Source: Sphingobacteriales bacterium (GTDB lineage: Bacteria; Bacteroidota; Bacteroidia; Chitinophagales; Chitinophagaceae). Taken from it: a DNA stretch of 64,000 nucleotides. Each line of letters opens with the position of its first letter. Within the stretch, counting starts at the first letter, position 1. The notes below the pieces were generated by a model, which worked only from the letters and a program-made list of their open reading frames with translations, searched no databases and was not told the origin of the DNA. A program made the position numbers and the translations under genes. The stretch is from assembly GCA_003963365.1 (NCBI GenBank), contig RXJG01000002.1:70568-134567 (forward strand), given 5' to 3'. Of this stretch, positions 56,717 through 64,000 are shown in pieces.

Positions 56717-59119
56717 ATGAACGATTTGAAATTTTTGATGAAGCCGGATGATGAAATGGAATTTATGCCTATCATTCCCCTCAATGAATCGGATAGTGAA
56801 ACCAGCGATGATGCAGTAATTCCCAATGAACTTCCGATATTGGCCTTGCGCAACACTGTGTTGTTTCCGGGTGTGGTGATACCCATTACGGTGGGCCGGG
56901 ACAAGAGTATTAAGGCTGTTGGCGATGCATATAAGGCTGACAAATTGATAGGTGTGGTGGCGCAAAAAGACAGTGCAGTGGAAGACCCGGTAGTGGCCGA
57001 CCTGGAAGATATTGGTACGATTGCAAAAATTATTAAACAGATAAAGATGCCCGATGGTGGCACTACGATCATCATACAGGGCCGCCGTCGTTTTAAGATT
57101 GACAGCATTACCAGCGAAGAGCCATACTTTAAAGCACAAATTAAATTGCTGGAAGATGAACCGGTACAGGATGAAGAACGCTTTAAAGCTATGGCCGGCT
57201 CTATTAAAGATCTGGCAGGGCAAATCATTGCACTATCTCCCAACATGCCGAGTGAAGCAGCCGTGATTTTGAAAAATATTGAAAACCCTTCTTTCCTTAT
57301 TCATTTTGTGAGCAGTAACCTGAGCAGTGATTTGGTGGAGAAGCAAAACTTGCTGGAGATAAATCATATCAGTCACCGGGCAGAACGTTTACTACAATTG
57401 CTGCAAAAAGAATTGCAGTATGCAGAGTTAAAGAACCAGGTAACGAATAAAACGAGAACAGAGCTGGATAAACAGCAAAAAGAATATTTTCTTCAGCAAC
57501 AACTCAAAAGCATTAAAGAAGAATTGGGTGGTGATAGTAATGACCGTGAAGTAAAAGAGATGCAGAAGAAAGCGGAAACAAAGAAATGGAGTGATGCAGC
57601 CAGAGAAATGTTTAAGAAAGGAGTGGAGAAGCTGGAACGTATGCATCCAAGCACACCCGATTATTCGGTGGTATATAATCATTTGGATTTATTGCTCGAT
57701 TTACCCTGGGGAGATTACACAGAAGACAATTATGATTTAAAGAGAGCAAAGAAAGTGCTGGATGAAGACCATTACGGAATGAACAAGATTAAAGAAAGGA
57801 TTTTAGAATACCTGGCGGTATTAAAGCTGAAGGGTGATTTAAAAAGCCCGATACTTTGTTTTGTGGGTCCTCCCGGTATTGGTAAAACATCGCTGGGAAA
57901 AAGCATTGCCAATGCATTGAAAAGAAAATATGTACGGTTAAGTTTAGGTGGTTTGCATGATGAAAGTGAAATACGTGGCCACCGTAAAACTTATATTGGC
58001 GCCATGCCGGGAAGAATTTTACAATCGTTGCGTAAAGTAAAATCAAGTAACCCGGTAATGATACTGGATGAAATTGATAAAGTGGGAAATGATTTTCGTG
58101 GCGATCCATCCAGTGCATTGCTGGAAGTATTGGACCCGGAACAAAACAATAATTTTTACGATAATTACCTGGAGCTGGAATATGATTTAAGCAAAGTATT
58201 ATTTATTGCTACGGCCAATGATATCAATACCATTCAACCGGCATTGCGTGACCGTTTGGAAATTATTGACCTGAGTGGTTATGCAGTGGAAGAAAAAATT
58301 CAGATTGCCAAACGTCACCTGGTGCCAAAGCAAAAAGAAATGCATGGGTTGGATAAAATTAATTTCAAACTGAGTGATAAAGTATTGCAAAAAGTAATTG
58401 AAGATTATACAAGAGAAAGTGGTGTTCGTGAGCTGGATCGTATGCTGGCATCGGTAATGAGAGCGGAAGCGAAGGAATATGCCATGAAAGGGAAAATAAA
58501 AAGTAACCTGGCAGAAAAAGATATTGAAAAGATACTGGGCAAACCAAAATACAACAATGATTTATACAAAACAGCCAATATGCCCGGTGTGGCTGTTGGT
58601 TTGGCCTGGACTTATGTAGGGGGCGATATTTTGTTTATTGAAACATCGCTGAGTGAAGGGAAAGGTGAATTGCGACTGACTGGTAATTTGGGAAATGTAA
58701 TGAAGGAAAGTGCCAGCACTGCCTTAACGTATTTACAGGTAAATGCAAAGAAAGTTGGAATTGATTCAACCTTGTTTGATAAAAGAAATATTCATATCCA
58801 CGTTCCGGAAGGGGCGGTGCCAAAAGATGGGCCAAGTGCCGGTATTACCATGATGACGGCTTTATGCAGTGCGTTCACCGGAAAAAAGGTGAAACCTTAT
58901 TTAGCCATGACGGGTGAAATAACATTACGGGGACAAGTGTTACCTGTAGGAGGTATTAAAGAAAAAGTACTGGCGGCAAAAAGGGCTGGCATAAAAGAGA
59001 TCATTCTTTGTCAGCAGAACGAAAAAGATATTGACGAGATTAATGCTGAATACATCAAAGGCATGAAGTTTCATTTTGTGAAAACAATGCAGCAGGTGCT
59101 GGAACTGGCATTAGTGTAA
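56717..59119 (+). CDS. lon: ATP-dependent Lon protease
   Basis: An 800-residue cytoplasmic AAA+ protease that degrades misfolded and regulatory proteins. The N-terminal LON substrate domain (about 38-230; LPILALRNTVLFPGVVIPI) is followed by a coiled coil, the AAA module with Walker A FVGPPGIGKTSLGKS (near 383) and Walker B PVMILDEIDKVG, and the protease domain with the Ser-Lys dyad in PKDGPSAGITMM (S near 705) and GGIKEKVLAAKRAG. I start at ATG 56717; the frame opens seven codons earlier at a TTG without homology. It is monocistronic. Confidence 0.96.
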   Translation: MNDLKFLMKPDDEMEFMPIIPLNESDSETSDDAVIPNELPILALRNTVLFPGVVIPITVGRDKSIKAVGDAYKADKLIGVVAQKDSAVEDPVVADLEDIGTIAKIIKQIKMPDGGTTIIIQGRRRFKIDSITSEEPYFKAQIKLLEDEPVQDEERFKAMAGSIKDLAGQIIALSPNMPSEAAVILKNIENPSFLIHFVSSNLSSDLVEKQNLLEINHISHRAERLLQLLQKELQYAELKNQVTNKTRTELDKQQKEYFLQQQLKSIKEELGGDSNDREVKEMQKKAETKKWSDAAREMFKKGVEKLERMHPSTPDYSVVYNHLDLLLDLPWGDYTEDNYDLKRAKKVLDEDHYGMNKIKERILEYLAVLKLKGDLKSPILCFVGPPGIGKTSLGKSIANALKRKYVRLSLGGLHDESEIRGHRKTYIGAMPGRILQSLRKVKSSNPVMILDEIDKVGNDFRGDPSSALLEVLDPEQNNNFYDNYLELEYDLSKVLFIATANDINTIQPALRDRLEIIDLSGYAVEEKIQIAKRHLVPKQKEMHGLDKINFKLSDKVLQKVIEDYTRESGVRELDRMLASVMRAEAKEYAMKGKIKSNLAEKDIEKILGKPKYNNDLYKTANMPGVAVGLAWTYVGGDILFIETSLSEGKGELRLTGNLGNVMKESASTALTYLQVNAKKVGIDSTLFDKRNIHIHVPEGAVPKDGPSAGITMMTALCSAFTGKKVKPYLAMTGEITLRGQVLPVGGIKEKVLAAKRAGIKEIILCQQNEKDIDEINAEYIKGMKFHFVKTMQQVLELALV

Positions 59120-59249
59120 AAGTTTTATTAATAAAAAAAGTTGTTCTGTTAAACAACAAAAAATATTTTCAGCCCGTATAAACAATTATTTGCGGCATAT
59201 GTTATAGATGCATCAACACGATTTTTCATGTTGGTTGTTTTAAGGGTAA

Positions 59250-59287
59250 AAAAATTCCCCCCGATTCATCGGGGGGACATTTTTTTA
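59250..59287 (+). terminator. intrinsic terminator downstream of lon
   Basis: CCCCCCGAT / ATCGGGGGG (59257-59276) followed by ACATTTTTTT. It stands 130 bases past the lon stop, so lon may have a long 3' leader-free tail or a small transcript may end here. The left side is A-rich, allowing some function in reverse. Confidence 0.8.
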
Positions 59288-59375
59288 GGATACCTGCAAA
59301 GATGCCCAGTGGCAAAGCGAAAAACAATCACTTTTTATTTTCCCTTATCTTCATCCGCAAATTGGATTGAAACAG

Positions 59376-60443
59376 ATGCGGAGATACTGGCTTTTAAGCG
59401 TCTTACTGTTGACGATGGTTGTTGCCAAATCCCAAACCCTTGGTGGCAATGCCGTTTTCAATTTTTTAAAACTTCCTAATTCTCCTCAGCTTACGGCGTT
59501 GGGTGGTGTAAATATCACCAACCAGAATAATGATATCAGTCTTGCATTTAATAATCCGGCGTTATTGAAGGATTCGATGCATACGCAAATGGTGGCAGTA
59601 TTTAATTCCATGCCGGCTAACATTAAGAACCTTCACTGGATGCTGGGTTATCATCATGCCAAACTAAAAACCAATTTTGCTTTAGGCATCAATTACTTTA
59701 CTTACGGCAACATTACGCAAACGGATAATATTGGCAATATACAGGGACAATTTAAGCCAACAGATTTTGTGGTGCAGTTGATGGCAAGCCGCCAGTACAT
59801 GGAGAAATGGTTTTATGGAATGTCGTTTAAATTCATCAACTCCAATTATGGTGTGTACCGCAGTAATGGAATTGCGTTTGACTTTGGTGTGAACTATTTT
59901 GATAAAGACAAATTATTCCAGGCAGGCGTGGTGGCTAAGAATATGGGAACACAATTACAACGTTATACCAGCACCGTTAAAGAAGAATTGCCTTTTGATT
60001 TAGAAATTGGTATTTCAAAAAAATTAGCCCGTTCACCTTTTCAGTTCTCTGCTACATTGCATCATGTTCACCAGTTTGATATTCGTTATAACGATACTAC
60101 TTTTCTTAATGAAAATCCTTTTGGTGGAAGTGTAAACCAGGGAAAGAATACGGGCGATAAAATTTTCCGGCATTTTGTACTGGCTTCTCAAATTTCTATT
60201 GGGAAATATTTAGAGATCACAGTTGCTTATAATCATTTACGCAGAAGTGAACTGAAGATTTCGACTGCAGGAAATGGATTGAGTGGTTTTTCATTGGGCG
60301 TTGGTGCTTTGTTGCCAAAACTGAACATACGATATGCAAGAGCCTATTATCAAAACAATACTGCTTATAATCAGTTAGGTATTAATATGCCGCTGAATCA
60401 ATATTTCAGTCTGGGTAAGTTTGGTGAGCGGATACATTGGTAA
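59376..60443 (+). CDS. porQ: type IX secretion system protein PorQ
   Basis: Outer-membrane barrel of the type IX secretion system; in Porphyromonas PorQ works with PorU and PorZ in the attachment complex that processes C-terminal signals. The signal peptide (from RRYWLLSVLLLTMVVAKSQ) is followed by the family opening GGNAVFNFLKLPNSPQLTAL and GGVNITNQNNDISLAFNNPA, then barrel strands to LGKFGERIHW. I use the ATG at 59376; another in-frame ATG is three codons earlier. It stands alone with terminators on both sides. No porU or porZ is in the window. Confidence 0.88.
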   Translation: MRRYWLLSVLLLTMVVAKSQTLGGNAVFNFLKLPNSPQLTALGGVNITNQNNDISLAFNNPALLKDSMHTQMVAVFNSMPANIKNLHWMLGYHHAKLKTNFALGINYFTYGNITQTDNIGNIQGQFKPTDFVVQLMASRQYMEKWFYGMSFKFINSNYGVYRSNGIAFDFGVNYFDKDKLFQAGVVAKNMGTQLQRYTSTVKEELPFDLEIGISKKLARSPFQFSATLHHVHQFDIRYNDTTFLNENPFGGSVNQGKNTGDKIFRHFVLASQISIGKYLEITVAYNHLRRSELKISTAGNGLSGFSLGVGALLPKLNIRYARAYYQNNTAYNQLGINMPLNQYFSLGKFGERIHW

Positions 60444-60448
60444 GATTA

Positions 60449-60483
60449 ATTAATAAGTAGTAATTAAAAATTAAAAATAATTT
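60449..60483. repeat. AATTAAA heptad array after porQ
   Basis: AATTAAT, AAGTAGT, AATTAAA, AATTAAA, AATAATT in exact seven-base steps, between the porQ stop and its terminator. Confidence 0.6.
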
Positions 60484-60508
60484 GACAGTAATTTAAGCTG
60501 TTCAAAAT

Positions 60509-60538
60509 AAAAAGTTCCGTCATTGACGGAACTTTTTG
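60509..60538. terminator. bidirectional intrinsic terminator
   Basis: AAAGTTCCGTCA / TGACGGAACTTT (60511-60534), with T runs on both strands. It serves porQ and the convergent S9 peptidase gene. Confidence 0.9.
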
Positions 60539-60569
60539 CTTGTAGCCTGCAGTTAATAGCTTACAGCTT

Positions 60570-62615
60570 TTATTGTAAATATTTTTTCAGCCAAGCCTGC
60601 ACTTCACTGTACCAAAAGCGGCTGTTCTCTGCCCTTAATATCCAGTGGTTTTCTTCGGGGAACACCAATAGTCTGGATGGAACTTTCATGCGTTGCAAGG
60701 CAGCCCAGTTTTCTAATGAGTTATTAAGTGGTACACGAAAATCCTGTTCGCCAACGGTAACTAATATCGGCGTTTTGAATTTTGCTGCATAACGGATAGG
60801 ATTCTGTTCTTTCCATACTTTGTTTTGAGTCCACGGAGCGCCGCCATTCATTACTTCTCTTCCCCACATCACATCACTGGTACCATATTGTGCTTCGCTG
60901 TTTACTAAACCGGCATGCGAAATCAAACACTTATAATGTGTTGTTGTTGCCTGCATCCAGTTGGCTAAATGTCCGCCATAACTGGCGCCACCGCCTGCCT
61001 GTTTTGTTCCATCAATAAACGAATAACGTTTGATAACATCGGCTGCTGCTTCATTAATTTCATTAGCAGGTCCTTTGAAAGGATCGTATTGAATGTCCTG
61101 TGCAAACTTATCACCATATCCTGTGGAACCGGTGTAATCAGTTAACACTAAAACATAACCTGGTGAAGCAAGCAAATGATAATTCCAGCGATAACCCCAG
61201 TTGTCTTTCCATGAACCGGCTGGCCCACCATGGAATACTACAAACAATGGATATTTTTTAGAAGCATCAAAACCTGCTGGTCTTACCAGTAAGCTGCGGA
61301 TTTTTTTACCACGACTGCTGGTCATCCATACAACTTCTGGTTGCGGCAAGTCTAATGTTTTTAATTTTTCTTCGTTAAAGTTTGAAATAAAAACATGATT
61401 GTTATTGCTGATCTTAACCACTTCCGGTGGCATGGAAGCGTTTTCGTAATTACATAAAATAGTTTGTCCATCTGCAGAAACGCTGGCGGCGTTGTAACAA
61501 CCGATTGGGTTATTGCTTAATAGTTGTAATGTGCCGCCACTAACCGGTAAAGAAAATAATTTATCATTTCCCTGGTCTTCCACACTCATTACAATGGTTC
61601 CATTTGCTTCTGTATAACTATTAACAGGACGATCTAATGCAGGAGTGAGATAAGTTTTGTTTTGCATGGACGGCCAGTCAAAACGAACCAGTTTATTGAT
61701 ATTATAAACTTTGTAGTTGTTATTAGCAGAGGCATAGCATAATAAATATTTGCCATCGCTGCTCATTTGTGCATTACCATAATCATTTCCATCACTGGTG
61801 AGCTGCGTGGCATCACCGCCTTTTGCTGATACTTTATAAAGATTAGTAGTTGGGTCCTGGTAAGCTGCCGTGTTGAGATCAGTTGTAGCACTAAAGATGA
61901 TTTCAGTTCCATCGTGGCTCCATATTGCACTGCCAAAACTGAAACCTTCTTTACTTACGATGGATACATTGGTTAAAATATCTTTTGCTGTTGAGTTGGG
62001 TTCAGTTGATTGAATAAAGATGTGAGTTTGTTTATCTTCTCTCCAATGATCCCAGTCACGAATGGGAAAACTGGTGTACACTCTTGCTTTGTATTTTATT
62101 TTCTTTCTGTCATCAGCGATTTTTTTATTAGCACTATCTGTAAAGGCACCGGGATAAACACTGCTGTTAAATAAAATGGATTTTCCATCAGGGCTCCATT
62201 GCGGAGATGAAGCACCGGTTGATAAATTTGTAAAGCGTTGTGCTTCGCCCCCCTCTTTTACATTTAATAAATAAATCTGTCCCGCATCGTCCCCTTCTCT
62301 TTTGGTGGAAAAAGCTAAATATTTTCCATCAGGGCTCCATTGATAACCACCTTCACCACCTTTGCCGGTAGTTAATCGTCTTGGTTTGATATTTCCATCA
62401 GTTGAAGCAATCCACAAATCAGATACCTGTTCACTTTCAGTATAAGAGGGTTCTGTTACATTAAACACCACCCATTTTCCATCAGGACTTACCTGAGGTG
62501 CACCTACTCTTTTCATCAGCCACATCGATTCGTGGGTGATGGCTTGTTTGGTTTGTGCAAATGAAATTGAAATAAATAATACCGCTGTAGTTACGATCAG
62601 TAAACGTTTTAGCAT
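60570..62615 (-). CDS. S9 family prolyl-oligopeptidase-type peptidase
   Basis: A 681-residue exported serine peptidase (from ATG 62615; signal peptide LLIVTTAVLFISISFAQ). The first 400 residues are a PD40-type propeller (VSPDGKWVVFNVTEP, WSPDGKYLAFSTKREGDD, WSHDGTEIIFSATTD) that gates access. The C-terminal alpha/beta hydrolase has the nucleophile in GGASYGGHLANW (near 545), the aspartate in GEQDFRVPL (near 623) and the histidine in EENHWIL (near 654). It probably trims oligopeptides in the periplasm. The frame stays open 24 codons upstream of my start, but that stretch does not look like a signal peptide. Confidence 0.92.
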   Translation of the reverse strand: MLKRLLIVTTAVLFISISFAQTKQAITHESMWLMKRVGAPQVSPDGKWVVFNVTEPSYTESEQVSDLWIASTDGNIKPRRLTTGKGGEGGYQWSPDGKYLAFSTKREGDDAGQIYLLNVKEGGEAQRFTNLSTGASSPQWSPDGKSILFNSSVYPGAFTDSANKKIADDRKKIKYKARVYTSFPIRDWDHWREDKQTHIFIQSTEPNSTAKDILTNVSIVSKEGFSFGSAIWSHDGTEIIFSATTDLNTAAYQDPTTNLYKVSAKGGDATQLTSDGNDYGNAQMSSDGKYLLCYASANNNYKVYNINKLVRFDWPSMQNKTYLTPALDRPVNSYTEANGTIVMSVEDQGNDKLFSLPVSGGTLQLLSNNPIGCYNAASVSADGQTILCNYENASMPPEVVKISNNNHVFISNFNEEKLKTLDLPQPEVVWMTSSRGKKIRSLLVRPAGFDASKKYPLFVVFHGGPAGSWKDNWGYRWNYHLLASPGYVLVLTDYTGSTGYGDKFAQDIQYDPFKGPANEINEAAADVIKRYSFIDGTKQAGGGASYGGHLANWMQATTTHYKCLISHAGLVNSEAQYGTSDVMWGREVMNGGAPWTQNKVWKEQNPIRYAAKFKTPILVTVGEQDFRVPLNNSLENWAALQRMKVPSRLLVFPEENHWILRAENSRFWYSEVQAWLKKYLQ

Positions 62616-62694
62616 ATCAATATAATTTAGAAGTAATAAAATTAAGGGTAAAAGAGATTTCCCTGGCTGGTAATAATGAAAATTCAATGAACGG

Positions 62695-64000
62695 TTATTC
62701 CCAAATGACTTTATCCTTTGTATGAAACCATTGGGGATAGAAAGGCTGATGAATCTTTTCTACCTGGTTACGTTTTACTTTTAATGAAGGAGTGAGCAAA
62801 CCATTGGCGATGCTCCAGTTTTCTTTCATCACTACTGCTTTTTCCAGCCGCTCATAATTTTCTAAAGTTGGATTGACAGCGGCTAATGAAGCAGATAAAC
62901 TGGCGGCAATTTCTTCTTTTGATTTCTGTTTAGCAGTTTCTGATAAAGTAATTAATGCAATAGGCTGAGGGATTCCCATTCCTACCACACATACATTTTC
63001 AATATCTGTGTTGGAAGAAAGTTGCAGTTCAATAGGAGTGGGAGCAATGTATTTTCCTTTATCTGTTTTGAACTGATCTTTTACTCTGCCGGTGATAAAT
63101 AAATAACCATCATGATCATATTCTGCCATATCACCGGTTTTTAAATATCCTTCTTCATCAAACGCTTCGGCAGTTAATGCAGGTTCCTTATAATACCCTT
63201 TCATATTGCCGTTGCTCTTTTCTCTCAACTCACCCTCTTCAGTAATTTTTGTCAATAACCCCGGTAATGGTTTTCCAACGGAACCGTATCGGCGATCATG
63301 CACTCTTTCAAAATGACTGTACACACCATCTTCCGTCATACCATAAGCTTGTGTAATTATAATATCGAGTTTATGGAACCATTGCTGTAATTCTGCCGCA
63401 ATAGGGGCAGCCCCGCTAAGTACTGTTGTTGCACGGGTTAATCCTAGTTTCTTCTTAATTGATTTCTTAATAATGCTGCTGATGATTGGAATGGAAAGAA
63501 GCAGGTTTAGTTTCTTTTGCGGAAGTTTATTCAGAATGCCTTCCCTGAATTTTGCCCATATACGTGGTACTGCTAAAAAACAGTGTGGCTGAGTATTTTG
63601 AAGATCATGCGGAAATGTTTCCAGTGATTCTGCGAATGAAACAGTACTGCCGCGGTAAAGTCCGTTCATTTCAACAGCCCATCGTTCGGCAATATGACTA
63701 AGTGGTAAATAAGAAAATAGATCGCCATTTTTTTTCACTTGCAGGAATTCTAAAACTTCCTGTAATACACAATCCACTGAATTGATAGTATGCATTACTC
63801 CTTTGGGATGACCAGTGGTGCCGGATGTATAAATGATGGTAAAAACCTGCTCACCATTCCAGTTATGAATTTCATTAATTGGTTGTGATTGATTGACCAA
63901 TTGTTCCCATGTTTGTTCTTCATTAATACCATACGCTTCAATGCTGATCTTTTTTATGTTAGCAGGAATACCTTTTTGCTGTTCATTATAATCATCCAGT
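62695..64000 (-). CDS. long-chain acyl-CoA synthetase (AMP-forming), 5' end outside window
   Basis: Activates fatty acids with ATP and CoA. The visible 435 C-terminal codons include the ATP-binding P-loop TIIYTSGTTGHPKGVMH, LSGAAPIAAELQQW, AYGMTEDGVYSHFERV, the hinge TGDMAEYDHDGYLFITGRVKDQ and the C-terminal lysine region. This subtype, with IKTDKGKYIAPTPIE-like text (here FKTDKGKYIAPTPIELQL), resembles FadD15 and eukaryotic-like long-chain synthetases. The frame is open through 64000; about 150-190 N-terminal residues are missing. It lies 79 bases upstream of the S9 peptidase on the same strand. Confidence 0.9.
   Translation of the reverse strand, partial: LDDYNEQQKGIPANIKKISIEAYGINEEQTWEQLVNQSQPINEIHNWNGEQVFTIIYTSGTTGHPKGVMHTINSVDCVLQEVLEFLQVKKNGDLFSYLPLSHIAERWAVEMNGLYRGSTVSFAESLETFPHDLQNTQPHCFLAVPRIWAKFREGILNKLPQKKLNLLLSIPIISSIIKKSIKKKLGLTRATTVLSGAAPIAAELQQWFHKLDIIITQAYGMTEDGVYSHFERVHDRRYGSVGKPLPGLLTKITEEGELREKSNGNMKGYYKEPALTAEAFDEEGYLKTGDMAEYDHDGYLFITGRVKDQFKTDKGKYIAPTPIELQLSSNTDIENVCVVGMGIPQPIALITLSETAKQKSKEEIAASLSASLAAVNPTLENYERLEKAVVMKENWSIANGLLTPSLKVKRNQVEKIHQPFYPQWFHTKDKVIWE

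Noticed and set aside
1..64000. CRISPR array
   Set aside because: Periodic sequences exist, but the unit is 7 or 10 bases with no spacers of constant length and no cas genes.

Overview
The window looks like a chromosomal segment of a member of the Bacteroidota, most likely Chitinophagaceae or a close relative. The evidence is the type IX secretion protein PorQ, Bacteroidota-restricted families (DUF4954, DUF2452, DUF5683), lipoproteins whose mature ends read C-K-K-K, starts without Shine-Dalgarno sites, and promoter words of the form TAnnTTTG. No rRNA, tRNA, CRISPR array, integrase or transposase is seen. The window begins inside a TonB-dependent receptor gene and ends inside an acyl-CoA synthetase gene.

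Layout. 1-13.5 kb: receptor, methyltransferase and rpe, TPR lipoprotein, TolB-like propeller protein, a four-helix membrane protein, an alpha-amylase lipoprotein, DUF4954, glmS, mgtE. 13.5-25.8 kb: SET protein, PspC protein with two tandem AraC-type regulators, aconitase, alpha-L-fucosidase, WalJ-like hydrolase, an ECF sigma/anti-sigma pair, rluF. 25.8-41.2 kb: proBA, a cytochrome b, an RRM RNA-binding protein, a lytic transglycosylase, DUF2165, DUF2452, a second SET protein, pdxJ, a 1178-residue propeller-amidohydrolase fusion, a decayed alkD relic, kdsA, an SDR-type threonine dehydrogenase, a GH5 glycanase, and acylphosphatase with an Rrf2 regulator. 41.3-47.5 kb: one minus-strand run, parA - (four-helix-bundle gene) - parB - DUF5683 - dapB - TPR histidine kinase - response regulator. 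47.5-64 kb: hydrolase, FMN reductase, phosphoesterase, outer-membrane barrels, a MORN/TonB protein, an SRPBCC/YciI/ArsR cluster, lon, porQ, an S9 peptidase and the partial acyl-CoA ligase.

Most genes are housekeeping. Three layers are less ordinary. (1) Most larger spacers carry degenerate tandem arrays with a strict 7-bp period but different words (AAACNAY, AACCAGY, ACCATTC, AATTAAA, CGAGTTT, GAATAAC). They often abut a start codon or a TAG stop, keep a fixed strand relative to the gene, and in one case are translated in frame. (2) A four-helix-bundle gene sits between parA and parB, bracketed by inverted heptad arrays. (3) A compact cluster of SRPBCC genes (one frameshifted, one a tandem fusion) is controlled by an ArsR-type regulator whose promoter is framed by two perfect 16-bp palindromes.
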